Source of the DNA: Promethearchaeota archaeon
Lineage (GTDB): Archaea > Asgardarchaeota > Lokiarchaeia > Sigynarchaeales > SOKP01
DNA length: 9,975 bases
NCBI GenBank assembly: GCA_016839845.1
Contig: JAEOTL010000212.1
Location: forward strand, 1-9,975
Direction: 5' to 3'
Both the position numbers and the translations under genes were made by a program. Of this stretch, positions 1 through 7,119 are shown piece by piece. How positions within the stretch are numbered: the stretch's first letter is position 1; every line of letters starts with the position of its first letter. The notes below the pieces were generated by a model. That model was not told the DNA's origin and did not search any database. It saw only the letters and a list, made by a program, of their open reading frames with translations.

Positions 1-314
1 TTATTTTTTTTCATTTTTTGTTGAAAAATATCGGTAAGATCTAGATCTAATATATTTATAAGACTTATAAGGTATACAAAAACATCAGCAATTTCATCAG
101 AAATATTCGTAGCAAGTTCTTCTTCTCCCAAGATAGTTTCTTTAGTAAAATCTTTAAAAAGTAACAATTGAGAGAGTTCCCCTGCTTCACAATTTATAGC
201 TTGTACTAAGTTTTTGGGGGTGTGATATTTTGTCCAATTACGTTCCTTGACAAAACGTTGTACTTCTTTTTTGAAATATGTAACTGTTGTGTTTTCATCA
301 TGGTTCTTGTTCAT
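1..314 (-). CDS. MazG-like nucleotide pyrophosphohydrolase (dCTPase/RS21-C6 type), C-terminus cut by window edge
   Basis: I read this gene by translating the complement from ATG at 314-312; 104 codons are open to base 1 with no stop, so the 3' end lies outside the window. The residues RFVKERNW and HTPKNL (about 20-35) precede a helix with E43-x-x-E46 and a second one with E74-x-x-D77 (DEIADVFVYL). Together these form the ExxE...ExxD magnesium site of all-alpha NTP pyrophosphatases. The family cleaves (d)NTPs to NMP plus pyrophosphate, mainly to clear unwanted nucleotides such as dCTP analogues. The order and wording fit the short single-domain RS21-C6/DCTPP1 branch rather than double-domain MazG. 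Members usually run 105-130 residues, so only about 10-20 are probably missing. It follows the hydrolase on the same strand after 45 bases holding an inverted repeat. The family is fairly certain; the substrate is not visible. Confidence 0.85.
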   Translation of the reverse strand, partial: MNKNHDENTTVTYFKKEVQRFVKERNWTKYHTPKNLVQAINCEAGELSQLLLFKDFTKETILGEEELATNISDEIADVFVYLISLINILDLDLTDIFQQKMKKN

Positions 315-317
315 AAT

Positions 318-340
318 AAAATCAAATCTATATTGATTTT
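318..340. repeat. 8-bp perfect inverted repeat upstream of the pyrophosphohydrolase start (candidate operator or hairpin)
   Basis: AAAATCAA at 318-325 is matched by its exact complement TTGATTTT at 333-340, with a 7-base spacer. The inner edge lies 3 bases before the ATG at 314 (minus strand), and the spacer region holds a TATA-like ATATAG. The position would suit a repressor site over the promoter, or an RNA hairpin masking the start. No strong Shine-Dalgarno sequence is present. The sequence is AT-rich, so chance is possible. Confidence 0.35.
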
Positions 341-359
341 GAGAATTAATATGGGATAT

Positions 360-1187
360 TCACTTAATATTTTTAATAAACTCACATATTAATTTATTAA
401 TAACATCTTTTCTCTGAGCTGGTGCGAAATGACCTGCCATATCTATAATTTTTAATGTAGAATTTGTAATTTTTTTATGTAATTCTTCAGACATTTGCTC
501 GGGAGCAAAATTGTCAAGTCTTCCTGCGATGATAAGAGTTGGGCAATTAATATGAGAAGGATCATACTCATTAATCTCATTTATCATATTGAAGATTTGT
601 TCCTCAATTTTCATAAACAATTCGTCTTTCGTTAATTTAATTCCCTCTAAAGTGTCTGATAACGCGGTAATAATAAAGGGTATCGTCCTATCTATGATTT
701 TTTCAATAGAATTCGCTACTATATCTAGAAAATTCATTCGAACATTGTACGGCAATAAATTATAGAAAATATTTCTGATAATGTTATCAATAATTATATA
801 CCCAGAATTGAGCAAGATTAGAAATTTAATTTTCTCAGGATGTTTCATTGTAAATAATTGTCCTATCATTCCTCCAACAAGAGAATGACCAATAATTCCA
901 TATTGCTCACAAACTCCCAAATATTCGAGGAGATCTTCTAAGTCCCTAATAATATCATATCTAAGGTTTTTAGAGATGTTTTTTTCTCTTGGATGATCAC
1001 TCCTTCCATGCCCTAATGCATCAAACGCAATCACTCGATAATCATCTTTCAAGATTTTTATTTGGGATTTGAAGAATGCAGCAGATGAGGCGAATCCATG
1101 AAGTAGAATAATGGGACAACTCAGTGAATCCGGATTAATATTCTCGTAATATAAGTTATAACCCTCTTGGTTAGTAAAATAAGGCAT
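360..1187 (-). CDS. Alpha/beta hydrolase fold protein (soluble esterase/lactonase-like)
   Basis: This 275-residue protein has the full single-domain alpha/beta hydrolase plan. The oxyanion-hole HG is at 30-31 (IILLHGF), the GHGRSD loop at 59-64 and the nucleophile elbow GHSLVGG at 100-106 with Ser102. A helical cap spans about 130-205, the acid is Asp225 in GRLDNFAP, and the catalytic histidine is His253 in MAGHFAP. Length is typical (260-290). No signal peptide or membrane anchor is seen, so it is probably cytosolic. The family covers esterases, enol-lactonases, haloperoxidase-like and C-C hydrolases; the sequence alone does not fix the substrate. One oddity is Val104 at the Nu+2 position, where small Gly/Ala is normal. 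ATG at 1187 is chosen because the strand N-terminal to HG begins at once. It lies 110 bases after the kinase stop, so it probably has its own promoter, and the T-rich tract between them supports separation. Confidence 0.85.
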   Translation of the reverse strand: MPYFTNQEGYNLYYENINPDSLSCPIILLHGFASSAAFFKSQIKILKDDYRVIAFDALGHGRSDHPREKNISKNLRYDIIRDLEDLLEYLGVCEQYGIIGHSLVGGMIGQLFTMKHPEKIKFLILLNSGYIIIDNIIRNIFYNLLPYNVRMNFLDIVANSIEKIIDRTIPFIITALSDTLEGIKLTKDELFMKIEEQIFNMINEINEYDPSHINCPTLIIAGRLDNFAPEQMSEELHKKITNSTLKIIDMAGHFAPAQRKDVINKLICEFIKNIK

Positions 1188-1213
1188 GGAATCAAAGATT
1201 GAGTTATATTTGA

Positions 1214-1227
1214 TATTTCTTGAAATA
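1214..1227. repeat. 6-bp inverted repeat upstream of the alpha/beta hydrolase gene
   Basis: TATTTC (1214-1219) and GAAATA (1222-1227) flank a 2-base spacer, 27-40 bases before the hydrolase ATG. This is where an archaeal TATA/BRE element would be expected. It could be a small operator, but a 6-bp AT-rich match may be chance. Confidence 0.2.
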
Positions 1228-1277
1228 CTAGATTCAAAAAATACTTTTCTAAAACAGAAAGAAAGTTAACAAAAGTG

Positions 1278-1297
1278 AAAATAAATTAAGAAAAAAT
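1278..1297 (-). terminator. T-rich tract directly after the kinase stop codon
   Basis: Read on the minus strand, the TAA stop of the kinase is followed at once by ATTTTTTCTTAATTTATTTT. Archaeal terminators are often just U-rich runs without a hairpin, and this is the longest such run downstream of the operon. It would end the three-gene transcript. I see no stable GC hairpin. Confidence 0.4.
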
Positions 1298-2758
1298 TTA
1301 TAAGTCTTTTGTGACTCTTTTTTTCTCATGAAGCTCTAATAGGGTTGGCATAAAAACCCTATTTAATTTCTTATAAATCCTAACATTTTGTTTTATAGGT
1401 TCCTTAGTATCTATAAATCTCACCATATTATCTACACCAGCTTTAATGTTTTCGAATTTGTTAGTCCCATAAAAACCTAATATTGCAGCACCCATCGCAG
1501 CACCGTCTTTTACTTCAGGTATAAGGATTTTTTTTGTAGTTATATCTGCTAGAATTTGTGCCCATAATGGACTATTCATAGCTCCTCCGTCTGCTCTAAC
1601 TTCTGAGACTTTTGCACCAGCCATAGCTTCTAACATTTGGAGGTACATATGAGCTGTTAGCGCAGCAGATTCCATAATTGCTCGAATCATATGACCCCTC
1701 GAGTGATTCCATCCCAAACCATGAATTGTTCCCTTTCTAAACATGTATAATGGTATGAAAAGTAAACCTTCACTACCAGGAGAGATCGTTGATGCCTCGT
1801 TTGCCAAGATATCATATACATTGACCTGCTTCTCATTGCTCTCTTTAATCTGTAATTGAGAAAAATTGTCTTTAAACCACTTCATAGCTGTTCCTGTTCC
1901 TGGCATTGCACCTTCAATGTGCCACTTGTTTTTGATAACAGTAGGATAAGAAAAAATAGGAACGTTTCCAGCAGGTTTAATAAGTCTATTGGTGACGTAA
2001 TCAACAAAAGTTCCAGTTCCCGTAGTAATTTTAGCTTGACCTTCTTCAATTACTCCTAATCCTAATGCGGCACATTGTTGATCTCCAGTCCCCATAACTA
2101 CAGGAATATTATTTGGCAAATTTAGATCTTTTGCTGCTAAGTTTGAGAGTTCACCCACTATCTCTCCAGGGGAATAAAGCTCAGGCCATAAATCAATAGG
2201 GAGATTAAATTGCTCAGACAATTCCTCATCCCATTTCAAAGTTTCTAAATTAAGAATCCCAAAAGTTCCATTAGTATAATCTGTTAAATATACATCACAT
2301 AATTTATTATAGATGAAAGTATCCCCAAAAGCTATTTTAAATATTTTTTTATAAACTTCTGGTTTATTTTCTCTCATCCATAAAATTTTGGGTATTGATC
2401 TTCTAGTTCCACCCTCTTTTTCAACCCATTCTTTAGCATTCGGTTCCCCTCGATCATCCATCCACGTTATAGCAGAATGTAAAGGATTCCCTTTATCATC
2501 TATAAAAGTAAAAGTCTCTCTAAGAGAAGCTACAGACATACCTACGATATCATTAGTATTAATTTTTTGTGACACAGAATTACAAGTTTTTTTTATAGCA
2601 TTCCACCAGATTAATGGATCTTGTTCAGAGATTCCTATAGGTTGCTTAGGGTGTTGATATTCCTCATATTCTCGTGCTATCACTTTCCCGTTGATATCGA
2701 AAATTATGGTTCTGGCTCCCGTAGTCCCAACATCAAATACACAAATTAAATCACTCAT
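1298..2758 (-). CDS. FGGY-family carbohydrate/polyol kinase, glycerol-kinase-like
   Basis: This 486-residue protein is a complete FGGY kinase with two actin-like ATPase domains. The N-terminal phosphate loop is DVGTTGARTIIF (9-20). The catalytic base is Asp226 in GTGDQQCAALG, the second phosphate loop is TTGTGTF (245-251), and the C-terminal adenosine motif is ADGGAMNSPLWAQ (389-401). The family transfers phosphate from ATP to a sugar or polyol. Arg80-Glu81 (SLRETFTF) matches the glycerol-binding Arg-Glu of GlpK, and LTDYTNGT (158-165) resembles GlpK's DYTNA stretch. In contrast, IPKILWMRENKPEVYKK (122-138) reads more like xylulokinases. I therefore favour glycerol or a related short polyol, without naming it glpK. 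It is the last gene of the operon, 23 bases after the CCG gene, with a short GTGAT Shine-Dalgarno-like site 3 bases before ATG. The neighbouring oxidoreductase pair implies that its product is then oxidised. Confidence 0.9.
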   Translation of the reverse strand: MSDLICVFDVGTTGARTIIFDINGKVIAREYEEYQHPKQPIGISEQDPLIWWNAIKKTCNSVSQKINTNDIVGMSVASLRETFTFIDDKGNPLHSAITWMDDRGEPNAKEWVEKEGGTRRSIPKILWMRENKPEVYKKIFKIAFGDTFIYNKLCDVYLTDYTNGTFGILNLETLKWDEELSEQFNLPIDLWPELYSPGEIVGELSNLAAKDLNLPNNIPVVMGTGDQQCAALGLGVIEEGQAKITTGTGTFVDYVTNRLIKPAGNVPIFSYPTVIKNKWHIEGAMPGTGTAMKWFKDNFSQLQIKESNEKQVNVYDILANEASTISPGSEGLLFIPLYMFRKGTIHGLGWNHSRGHMIRAIMESAALTAHMYLQMLEAMAGAKVSEVRADGGAMNSPLWAQILADITTKKILIPEVKDGAAMGAAILGFYGTNKFENIKAGVDNMVRFIDTKEPIKQNVRIYKKLNRVFMPTLLELHEKKRVTKDL

Positions 2759-2781
2759 GAAATCACTTTAATCTAAACAAA

Positions 2782-4056
2782 TTATAATATTTTAATTAAT
2801 AATTCTGATATATCCAATATATTAATATTGCCCTTGTCATTTTCGGTGAGTCCGTACTTTAAACCTAATTCACATAAGGGGCATGCTGAAAGGAGATTAT
2901 TCGCACCAGTGTCCTTTAACTCCTGAACCCTATTTTGAGATTCTTTTATGGCCAAGTTTCTATCCGCCCAATGGAGAGTACCACTCCATCCACAACAATG
3001 TGTTGACTCTTTATTAAATATGGGTTCTTTAAGCTCCAATTCGGGGATATTGCTTAATATTGACCTTATGGAAGAATTATCCTTAAGATTTCTAGACATT
3101 AAGCACGGATCATGAATTGTAATAGTTTTAAACTCATCAGGGATGTTCCCTTTGATCGACAATTTTCCCTCCTCTATTAATTTAGCAATGTATTCTACGA
3201 TGTGAATGATTTTTATGTCTATTTTGACTCCAATGCTCTCATATCTATTGGTTAATGCTAGAACACACCCAGGACAATCAGAAACCACTAGTTTTGCTCC
3301 AGTACTTTCAATTAATTGTTTATTTTTTTCCGCAAACTCTTTAGCTATACCTAGATCTCGAATATTAAACATCGGGCCACTACAACACATTTTTTTATCA
3401 AGATTTGTTGAAAATTTCACTCCTGCTTTCTTCAAAATTGCTACATTAGCTTTAACAACTTCAGGGAATTTCATCATTTCACACCCAATATAGTAGTAAA
3501 CTTCATCGTTCCCATCGGTTTCGATATTTTCAATGCCCTTCTCCTTATACGTCTTATAAATATTATAATCTTCTATAGTTTCAGTTTCTTTTAAATTCTT
3601 AATTCTTGGTTTTAGGTAATCAGGCATTAACCCATCATTTGTCAAGTCATCTCTTACCGTCTCAAGAAGAGACACCACGGAGAAATCAAAAGGACACCAT
3701 ACTTTACAATTCTCCTCATTTGAACATTTATACATTAGATCTATGAAATCTTTATTAGCAGGATCAGTTGGGTCTATTTTTCCAACAGAAATATAATAAG
3801 CAATTCTTGATTTGTAAGCAGGACTCATACTTTCAGTATTTGCTGCTTGAAGAGTCCCACAATCAAATCGACACATGTTTGGACATAACATACATTTTAT
3901 TAGATTATCCACATCAGCGTGTAACTCTTTATCTGGGAAAAAATTCTTCTTCCTCTGTCTAAAGTTCTTCATAAGAGTAGATCTGGTTTCCCTATCAGCT
4001 CTCTGAAGTAAAGGGGCTATCCATGAATATTTCTTTAAGGTTTCTTCAATACCCAT
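2782..4056 (-). CDS. GlpC/HdrD-like (Fe-S)-binding protein with two CCG domains
   Basis: The protein has 424 residues. The N-terminal ferredoxin-like part has Cys55, 58, 62 and 66, then Cys111, Cys117 and Cys121-Pro. Two complete CCG (cysteine-rich) domains follow: Cys192, Cys224-Cys225, Cys261-x-x-Cys264; and Cys318, Cys354-Cys355, Cys392-x-x-Cys395. In HdrB/HdrD, GlpC and LldE such domains bind iron-sulfur clusters and relay electrons or handle thiols. Size and order match GlpC, the electron-transfer subunit of anaerobic glycerol-3-phosphate dehydrogenase. No transmembrane helix is seen, so it is soluble or peripheral. ATG immediately follows the TAA of the flavoprotein gene, which argues for a joint complex and coupled translation. 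Oddity: the second ferredoxin motif has Glu114 where the CxxCxxCxxxCP pattern needs a cysteine. The electron acceptor (quinone, ferredoxin, heterodisulfide) is unknown. Confidence 0.9.
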   Translation of the reverse strand: MGIEETLKKYSWIAPLLQRADRETRSTLMKNFRQRKKNFFPDKELHADVDNLIKCMLCPNMCRFDCGTLQAANTESMSPAYKSRIAYYISVGKIDPTDPANKDFIDLMYKCSNEENCKVWCPFDFSVVSLLETVRDDLTNDGLMPDYLKPRIKNLKETETIEDYNIYKTYKEKGIENIETDGNDEVYYYIGCEMMKFPEVVKANVAILKKAGVKFSTNLDKKMCCSGPMFNIRDLGIAKEFAEKNKQLIESTGAKLVVSDCPGCVLALTNRYESIGVKIDIKIIHIVEYIAKLIEEGKLSIKGNIPDEFKTITIHDPCLMSRNLKDNSSIRSILSNIPELELKEPIFNKESTHCCGWSGTLHWADRNLAIKESQNRVQELKDTGANNLLSACPLCELGLKYGLTENDKGNINILDISELLIKIL

Positions 4057-5535
4057 TTAGGTTTCACCTCTCCCCCAAGTGTCTACATAAATTTTACCCG
4101 GATTTAAAATATTATTTGGATCAAGTATTTTCTTAATTTGCCTTAAAGTATTCATTGCTTTACCCCATTCTTCATTCATCCAATGGGATCTATTAATCCC
4201 AATTCCGTGATGGTGGGCAATCGAACCTCCTGCATCCAACACAGCCTTTATCGTTGTATCCCAACATGTTTGATAGAATTCGAAATTCGATGTTCCTTTT
4301 GGGGGAACTCCACCGAATGAAAAATAGAGCCCTACTCCATTCGGGTAGAAATGCGAAACATGAGCTGTTATCATCAAAATTCCTTTCAGTTTATTCACTG
4401 ATTCTAGAACTGTATGGTATAATTTTGCGGCATTATCCCATAATGAAGCTACTTCAATAGTATCAAACACTATTTTATAGGTAGGCATAGAAGACGTTTC
4501 AGTGACACGAAATCTTGATTCCATCCAGTGATTTACGGGGTTTTCCCCGCAATCTATGCCAGAGTTCAATTCACACATATCTCTTGTAATTGATTCCTCG
4601 ACATCAACTATCTTTGAATTGCCTTCACAGATAAAAATAATCATAACTCTATCTTTAGCCTCTTCAATATCTGGGAAATGTCTGGCAGTTTCAAATCGAT
4701 CATAAATCCTTACTACTGCTGGATAGGCTTGGGTTCTTAAAATTTGTCTAACAGCATCGAAAGAATTTTCTAAGTTTGGAAACGCATATGAAACTAGAGT
4801 TCGTTTTTCAGGATATGGCCAAATTTTTAACGTTGCTTCAGTAACAATACCCAATGTTCCTTCTCCCCCTATGAATAATTTATCTAATTGAGGTCCCGTT
4901 GATGCTCTGGCTATGGTTTTGAAATTTATGATGTCACCCTCAGGTAATACTACTTCCATTCCCAAAATAATATCTTCGATTTTTCCATACTTAGTACTGA
5001 ATTGTCCTGCCGCACGATGCGCAATCCATCCACCTAATGAGGAGGTATATAATGACTGAGGTATATGACCAGAAGTATATCCTTTAGCGTTTAAATAACG
5101 TTCTAAATTCATCCCATTGATACCCGCTTCAGCTGTAACAGTCAAATTAGCATCATTGATTTTAATAATTCTGTTAAACTTTTTCATATCGATTATTATA
5201 CCCCCATAAAGAGGTATGGCTCCTCCTACAACTCCTGATCCCTCCCCAAAGGGGATAACTGGTATCTTTTCTTTATTTGCTAATTTCAATATTTCACTAA
5301 TTTGTTTAACTGTCTCAGGCCAAGTAATGAAATCCGCAAGACCAGCAATTTTTCCTTCAATTTCCCAATTAAAAGATAATAAGGTTGAATCTTTCGAATA
5401 TGCCAAAAGATCAACTTCCTTGGCTGACACATTCTCGTTTCCTACAATCTCCGAAAGCTTAGAAGCTATTTTAGATTTATCCTTAATTTCGATTCTATTT
5501 TCTTTATAAATAAGCTCAAAATCTCTTAGATCCAT
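4057..5535 (-). CDS. FAD-binding oxidoreductase of the VAO/GlcD superfamily, alkyl-DHAP-synthase-like
   Basis: Numbered from the ATG (492 residues). A VAO-type FAD domain (FAD_binding_4) starts near residue 60. It has the pyrophosphate loop PFGEGSGVVGG (96-106), the segment SSLGGWIAHRAAGQ (165-178) and GGEGTLGIVTEATLKI (223-238). The substrate domain has RIYDRF (276-281), LYFSF around Tyr404 and the triple histidine in AHHHGIG (441-443), and it closes with LDPNNILNPGK (471-481). The HHHG stretch and the RASTGPQ segment near 210 are typical of alkyldihydroxyacetone-phosphate synthase rather than glycolate or D-lactate dehydrogenases. AGPS itself is redox-neutral, whereas here the next gene is an iron-sulfur electron carrier, so I infer a dehydrogenase for a phosphorylated polyol or hydroxy acid. 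A TTG codon at 5538 directly precedes the ATG; I chose the ATG. It is the first gene of the operon, 111-114 bases after the upstream gene. Confidence 0.88.
   Translation of the reverse strand: MDLRDFELIYKENRIEIKDKSKIASKLSEIVGNENVSAKEVDLLAYSKDSTLLSFNWEIEGKIAGLADFITWPETVKQISEILKLANKEKIPVIPFGEGSGVVGGAIPLYGGIIIDMKKFNRIIKINDANLTVTAEAGINGMNLERYLNAKGYTSGHIPQSLYTSSLGGWIAHRAAGQFSTKYGKIEDIILGMEVVLPEGDIINFKTIARASTGPQLDKLFIGGEGTLGIVTEATLKIWPYPEKRTLVSYAFPNLENSFDAVRQILRTQAYPAVVRIYDRFETARHFPDIEEAKDRVMIIFICEGNSKIVDVEESITRDMCELNSGIDCGENPVNHWMESRFRVTETSSMPTYKIVFDTIEVASLWDNAAKLYHTVLESVNKLKGILMITAHVSHFYPNGVGLYFSFGGVPPKGTSNFEFYQTCWDTTIKAVLDAGGSIAHHHGIGINRSHWMNEEWGKAMNTLRQIKKILDPNNILNPGKIYVDTWGRGET
4064..4076 (-). 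promoter_or_regulatory. Strong Shine-Dalgarno site inside the end of the flavoprotein gene, serving the CCG gene
   Basis: The minus strand reads GGGGGAGAGGTGA and then 7 bases to the ATG at 4056. GAGGTGA matches the complement of the 16S 3' tail (GGAGGTGAT). The site sits within the last codons of the upstream gene, whose TAA abuts the ATG, so the two genes are probably translationally coupled. It is the clearest ribosome site in the window. Confidence 0.7.
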
Positions 5536-5559
5536 CAAAATCAGTAAATTCTATAATTA

Positions 5560-5570
5560 TTTTAATATAA
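5560..5570 (-). promoter_or_regulatory. Candidate TATA box for the flavoprotein/CCG/kinase operon
   Basis: The minus strand has TTATATTAAAA centred about 30 bases before the ATG at 5535, with no Shine-Dalgarno sequence in front of that ATG. This suits an archaeal promoter giving a leaderless or very short-leader transcript. The surroundings are nearly all A/T, so the call is weak. Confidence 0.3.
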
Positions 5571-5649
5571 TGATTAGATTTAATTAAAAATTTTTAGTTT
5601 TGTATCTTTTTTACAAACATAGACGAAATTTATTTTATAAAATCAAAGC

Positions 5650-7119
5650 TTAGTAAATAGTTTCCCCAGTAATTCTATTTACTTTTAGATGCCTAAATTT
5701 CGCTTTGTTTCTAATCAATTCCTTACTAATTGAAATCTTCTCAACAATTTCTTTTGGGAATAGATATTTTGCTAAATGAATTATCATTTCCCTTGTTTCA
5801 ATACAGTTAAAAAGCTTTAAACTTTCGAGGGAATAGAACAACTCACTTACTAAATCAAAATTTGTATCGATTGAAAAATCAAGAAGTTCTAAGTTGCGAT
5901 AAATCCGTGAAATGATACTTTTTAATATGTCATAATCTTTTAACTTTTCAAGGGAATTATTCATGTAATAGCTAAATAAAACATAATATGTCGCTTCTGA
6001 TGAGACAAATCCATCCCTGAACTGTTTTATTCCTTCTGGGCTGATTCTTCTTTCTATTTCTTCGGTTATACTCTTTATCTCATCCTCTACTTTTTTAATT
6101 CCAAGCTGACGATAAATTTTCAAAATGACCACCAACTGAGAAGTTTCAAGGTTTTTTAATGAATTCAACTCAAAAAATTCAGGGGGGGATTTTAAAATTC
6201 CCTTTAATTGTTCTATATTCAAAAATACTTTCATCATTTCGGTTGACTTAGTAAAATAATAAATCCCATCGGTAGCCTCAATCAAGGGACATTCAAATCT
6301 ATCTCCCGCTTCCACACTTAAATCCAAAAGAAAACCATTGATTTTCTTTTCATCAAGTTCAACTCCTAAATGTTTGGCTAAATAAATTCCACAGAAATAG
6401 ATATCAGGGTTTTTTAGGGAAATCATAGGAACGTCGATTAACCATTCATCTACATTTTCTTTAAGATAAGATTGGATATGAGAAAAGTCAAACATCCTCT
6501 GCAAGTTCAAGAAGTGAATAATTCGGTAGACTAGATATATTATTTGAAGTTTATACTCAGGTTCTTCGATATCTTCTAAACTTTCTATCTTTTCTTTGTT
6601 CTCTTGAAATTTATTAATTATATTTTTCTGAATTTGGGTATATTTTCGCAGATTTTCTCTTTTATCAGGATATCGTTCCAGCACGTTTTTTAAATTCCTT
6701 AATTCCATTATGAATTCTATTGGTAAAAAGCCCACGTCCTTCAGTTTTAACATTAAAGGTGCAACATCAATATTTACTAGATAATCTACAATTTTTTCTA
6801 AAAAGAATTCATAGATAATTGGTGCTAAAATCTTCTCATAAAGCTCGATATGCGAAATTACCCTATCTTCTCGTATTTCTGAGTGAAGATCTGAGAACTT
6901 CCAGGTAATTTCACTCAAATCAAAACCCAAATTAACAAAAATCTCTGTAAGAAATGAAATAAATTCTTTTAGCTTATCCTCTAAATCCTGTTTTTCAATT
7001 TGATTATTCCCTAAAGAAGCAATTATTTTATCTTGGAAATAATGATCGATGTTGTTATAAAATAAATCGATATCACTTAGATATAAATCCAAAATATTGT
7101 ATAATCCTTGAAAAATCAT
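5650..7119 (-). CDS. Uncharacterised all-helical protein with repeats resembling an alpha/alpha-toroid (prenyltransferase/terpene-cyclase-like) fold
   Basis: I do not recognise this 489-residue gene. It is Lys/Glu/Ile/Leu-rich, with no signal peptide, membrane helix or metal-binding cysteine cluster, so it is likely cytosolic. The first half is long amphipathic helices, with coiled-coil potential around 140-180. From about 188 onward short helical units recur at irregular spacing: IIYLVYRIIHFLNLQ (193-207), DIYFCGIYLAKHLG (239-252), SQLVVILKIYRQLG (327-340), SEATYYVLFSYYMNN (374-388) and LVSELFYSLESLKLFN (423-438). The wording SSEATYYVLFSYY after a Gly-Phe resembles repeats of squalene-cyclase and protein-prenyltransferase beta subunits. 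I see no DxDD motif, no QW motifs and no zinc ligands, so an enzymatic role is unsupported; a scaffold is equally possible. The start at 7119 lacks a Shine-Dalgarno site. It is divergent from the mutase gene and precedes the operon, but a 111-base gap argues against co-transcription. Confidence 0.75.
   Translation of the reverse strand: MIFQGLYNILDLYLSDIDLFYNNIDHYFQDKIIASLGNNQIEKQDLEDKLKEFISFLTEIFVNLGFDLSEITWKFSDLHSEIREDRVISHIELYEKILAPIIYEFFLEKIVDYLVNIDVAPLMLKLKDVGFLPIEFIMELRNLKNVLERYPDKRENLRKYTQIQKNIINKFQENKEKIESLEDIEEPEYKLQIIYLVYRIIHFLNLQRMFDFSHIQSYLKENVDEWLIDVPMISLKNPDIYFCGIYLAKHLGVELDEKKINGFLLDLSVEAGDRFECPLIEATDGIYYFTKSTEMMKVFLNIEQLKGILKSPPEFFELNSLKNLETSQLVVILKIYRQLGIKKVEDEIKSITEEIERRISPEGIKQFRDGFVSSEATYYVLFSYYMNNSLEKLKDYDILKSIISRIYRNLELLDFSIDTNFDLVSELFYSLESLKLFNCIETREMIIHLAKYLFPKEIVEKISISKELIRNKAKFRHLKVNRITGETIY

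Noticed and set aside
1856..2657. Plus-strand open frames within the kinase gene (1856-2059 and 2388-2657)
   Set aside because: They lie opposite conserved FGGY coding sequence, have Ser/Cys-rich composition and no ribosome site; they are shadows of the real gene.
3206..5509. Plus-strand open frames opposite the CCG and flavoprotein genes (3206-3493, 3768-3962, 4254-4460, 5216-5509)
   Set aside because: Antisense to clearly conserved motifs, no family resemblance, no start signals.
5632..5643. Palindrome ATTTTATAAAAT just after the helical protein gene as a hairpin terminator
   Set aside because: It is all A/T and self-complementary with no loop, so it is too weak to call as a hairpin; similar strings are expected by chance in this spacer.
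6182..6188. Run of seven G in an AT-rich gene (helical protein), possible slippage or read error
   Set aside because: The frame stays open across it (Ser-Pro-Pro-Glu) and the protein reads coherently on both sides.
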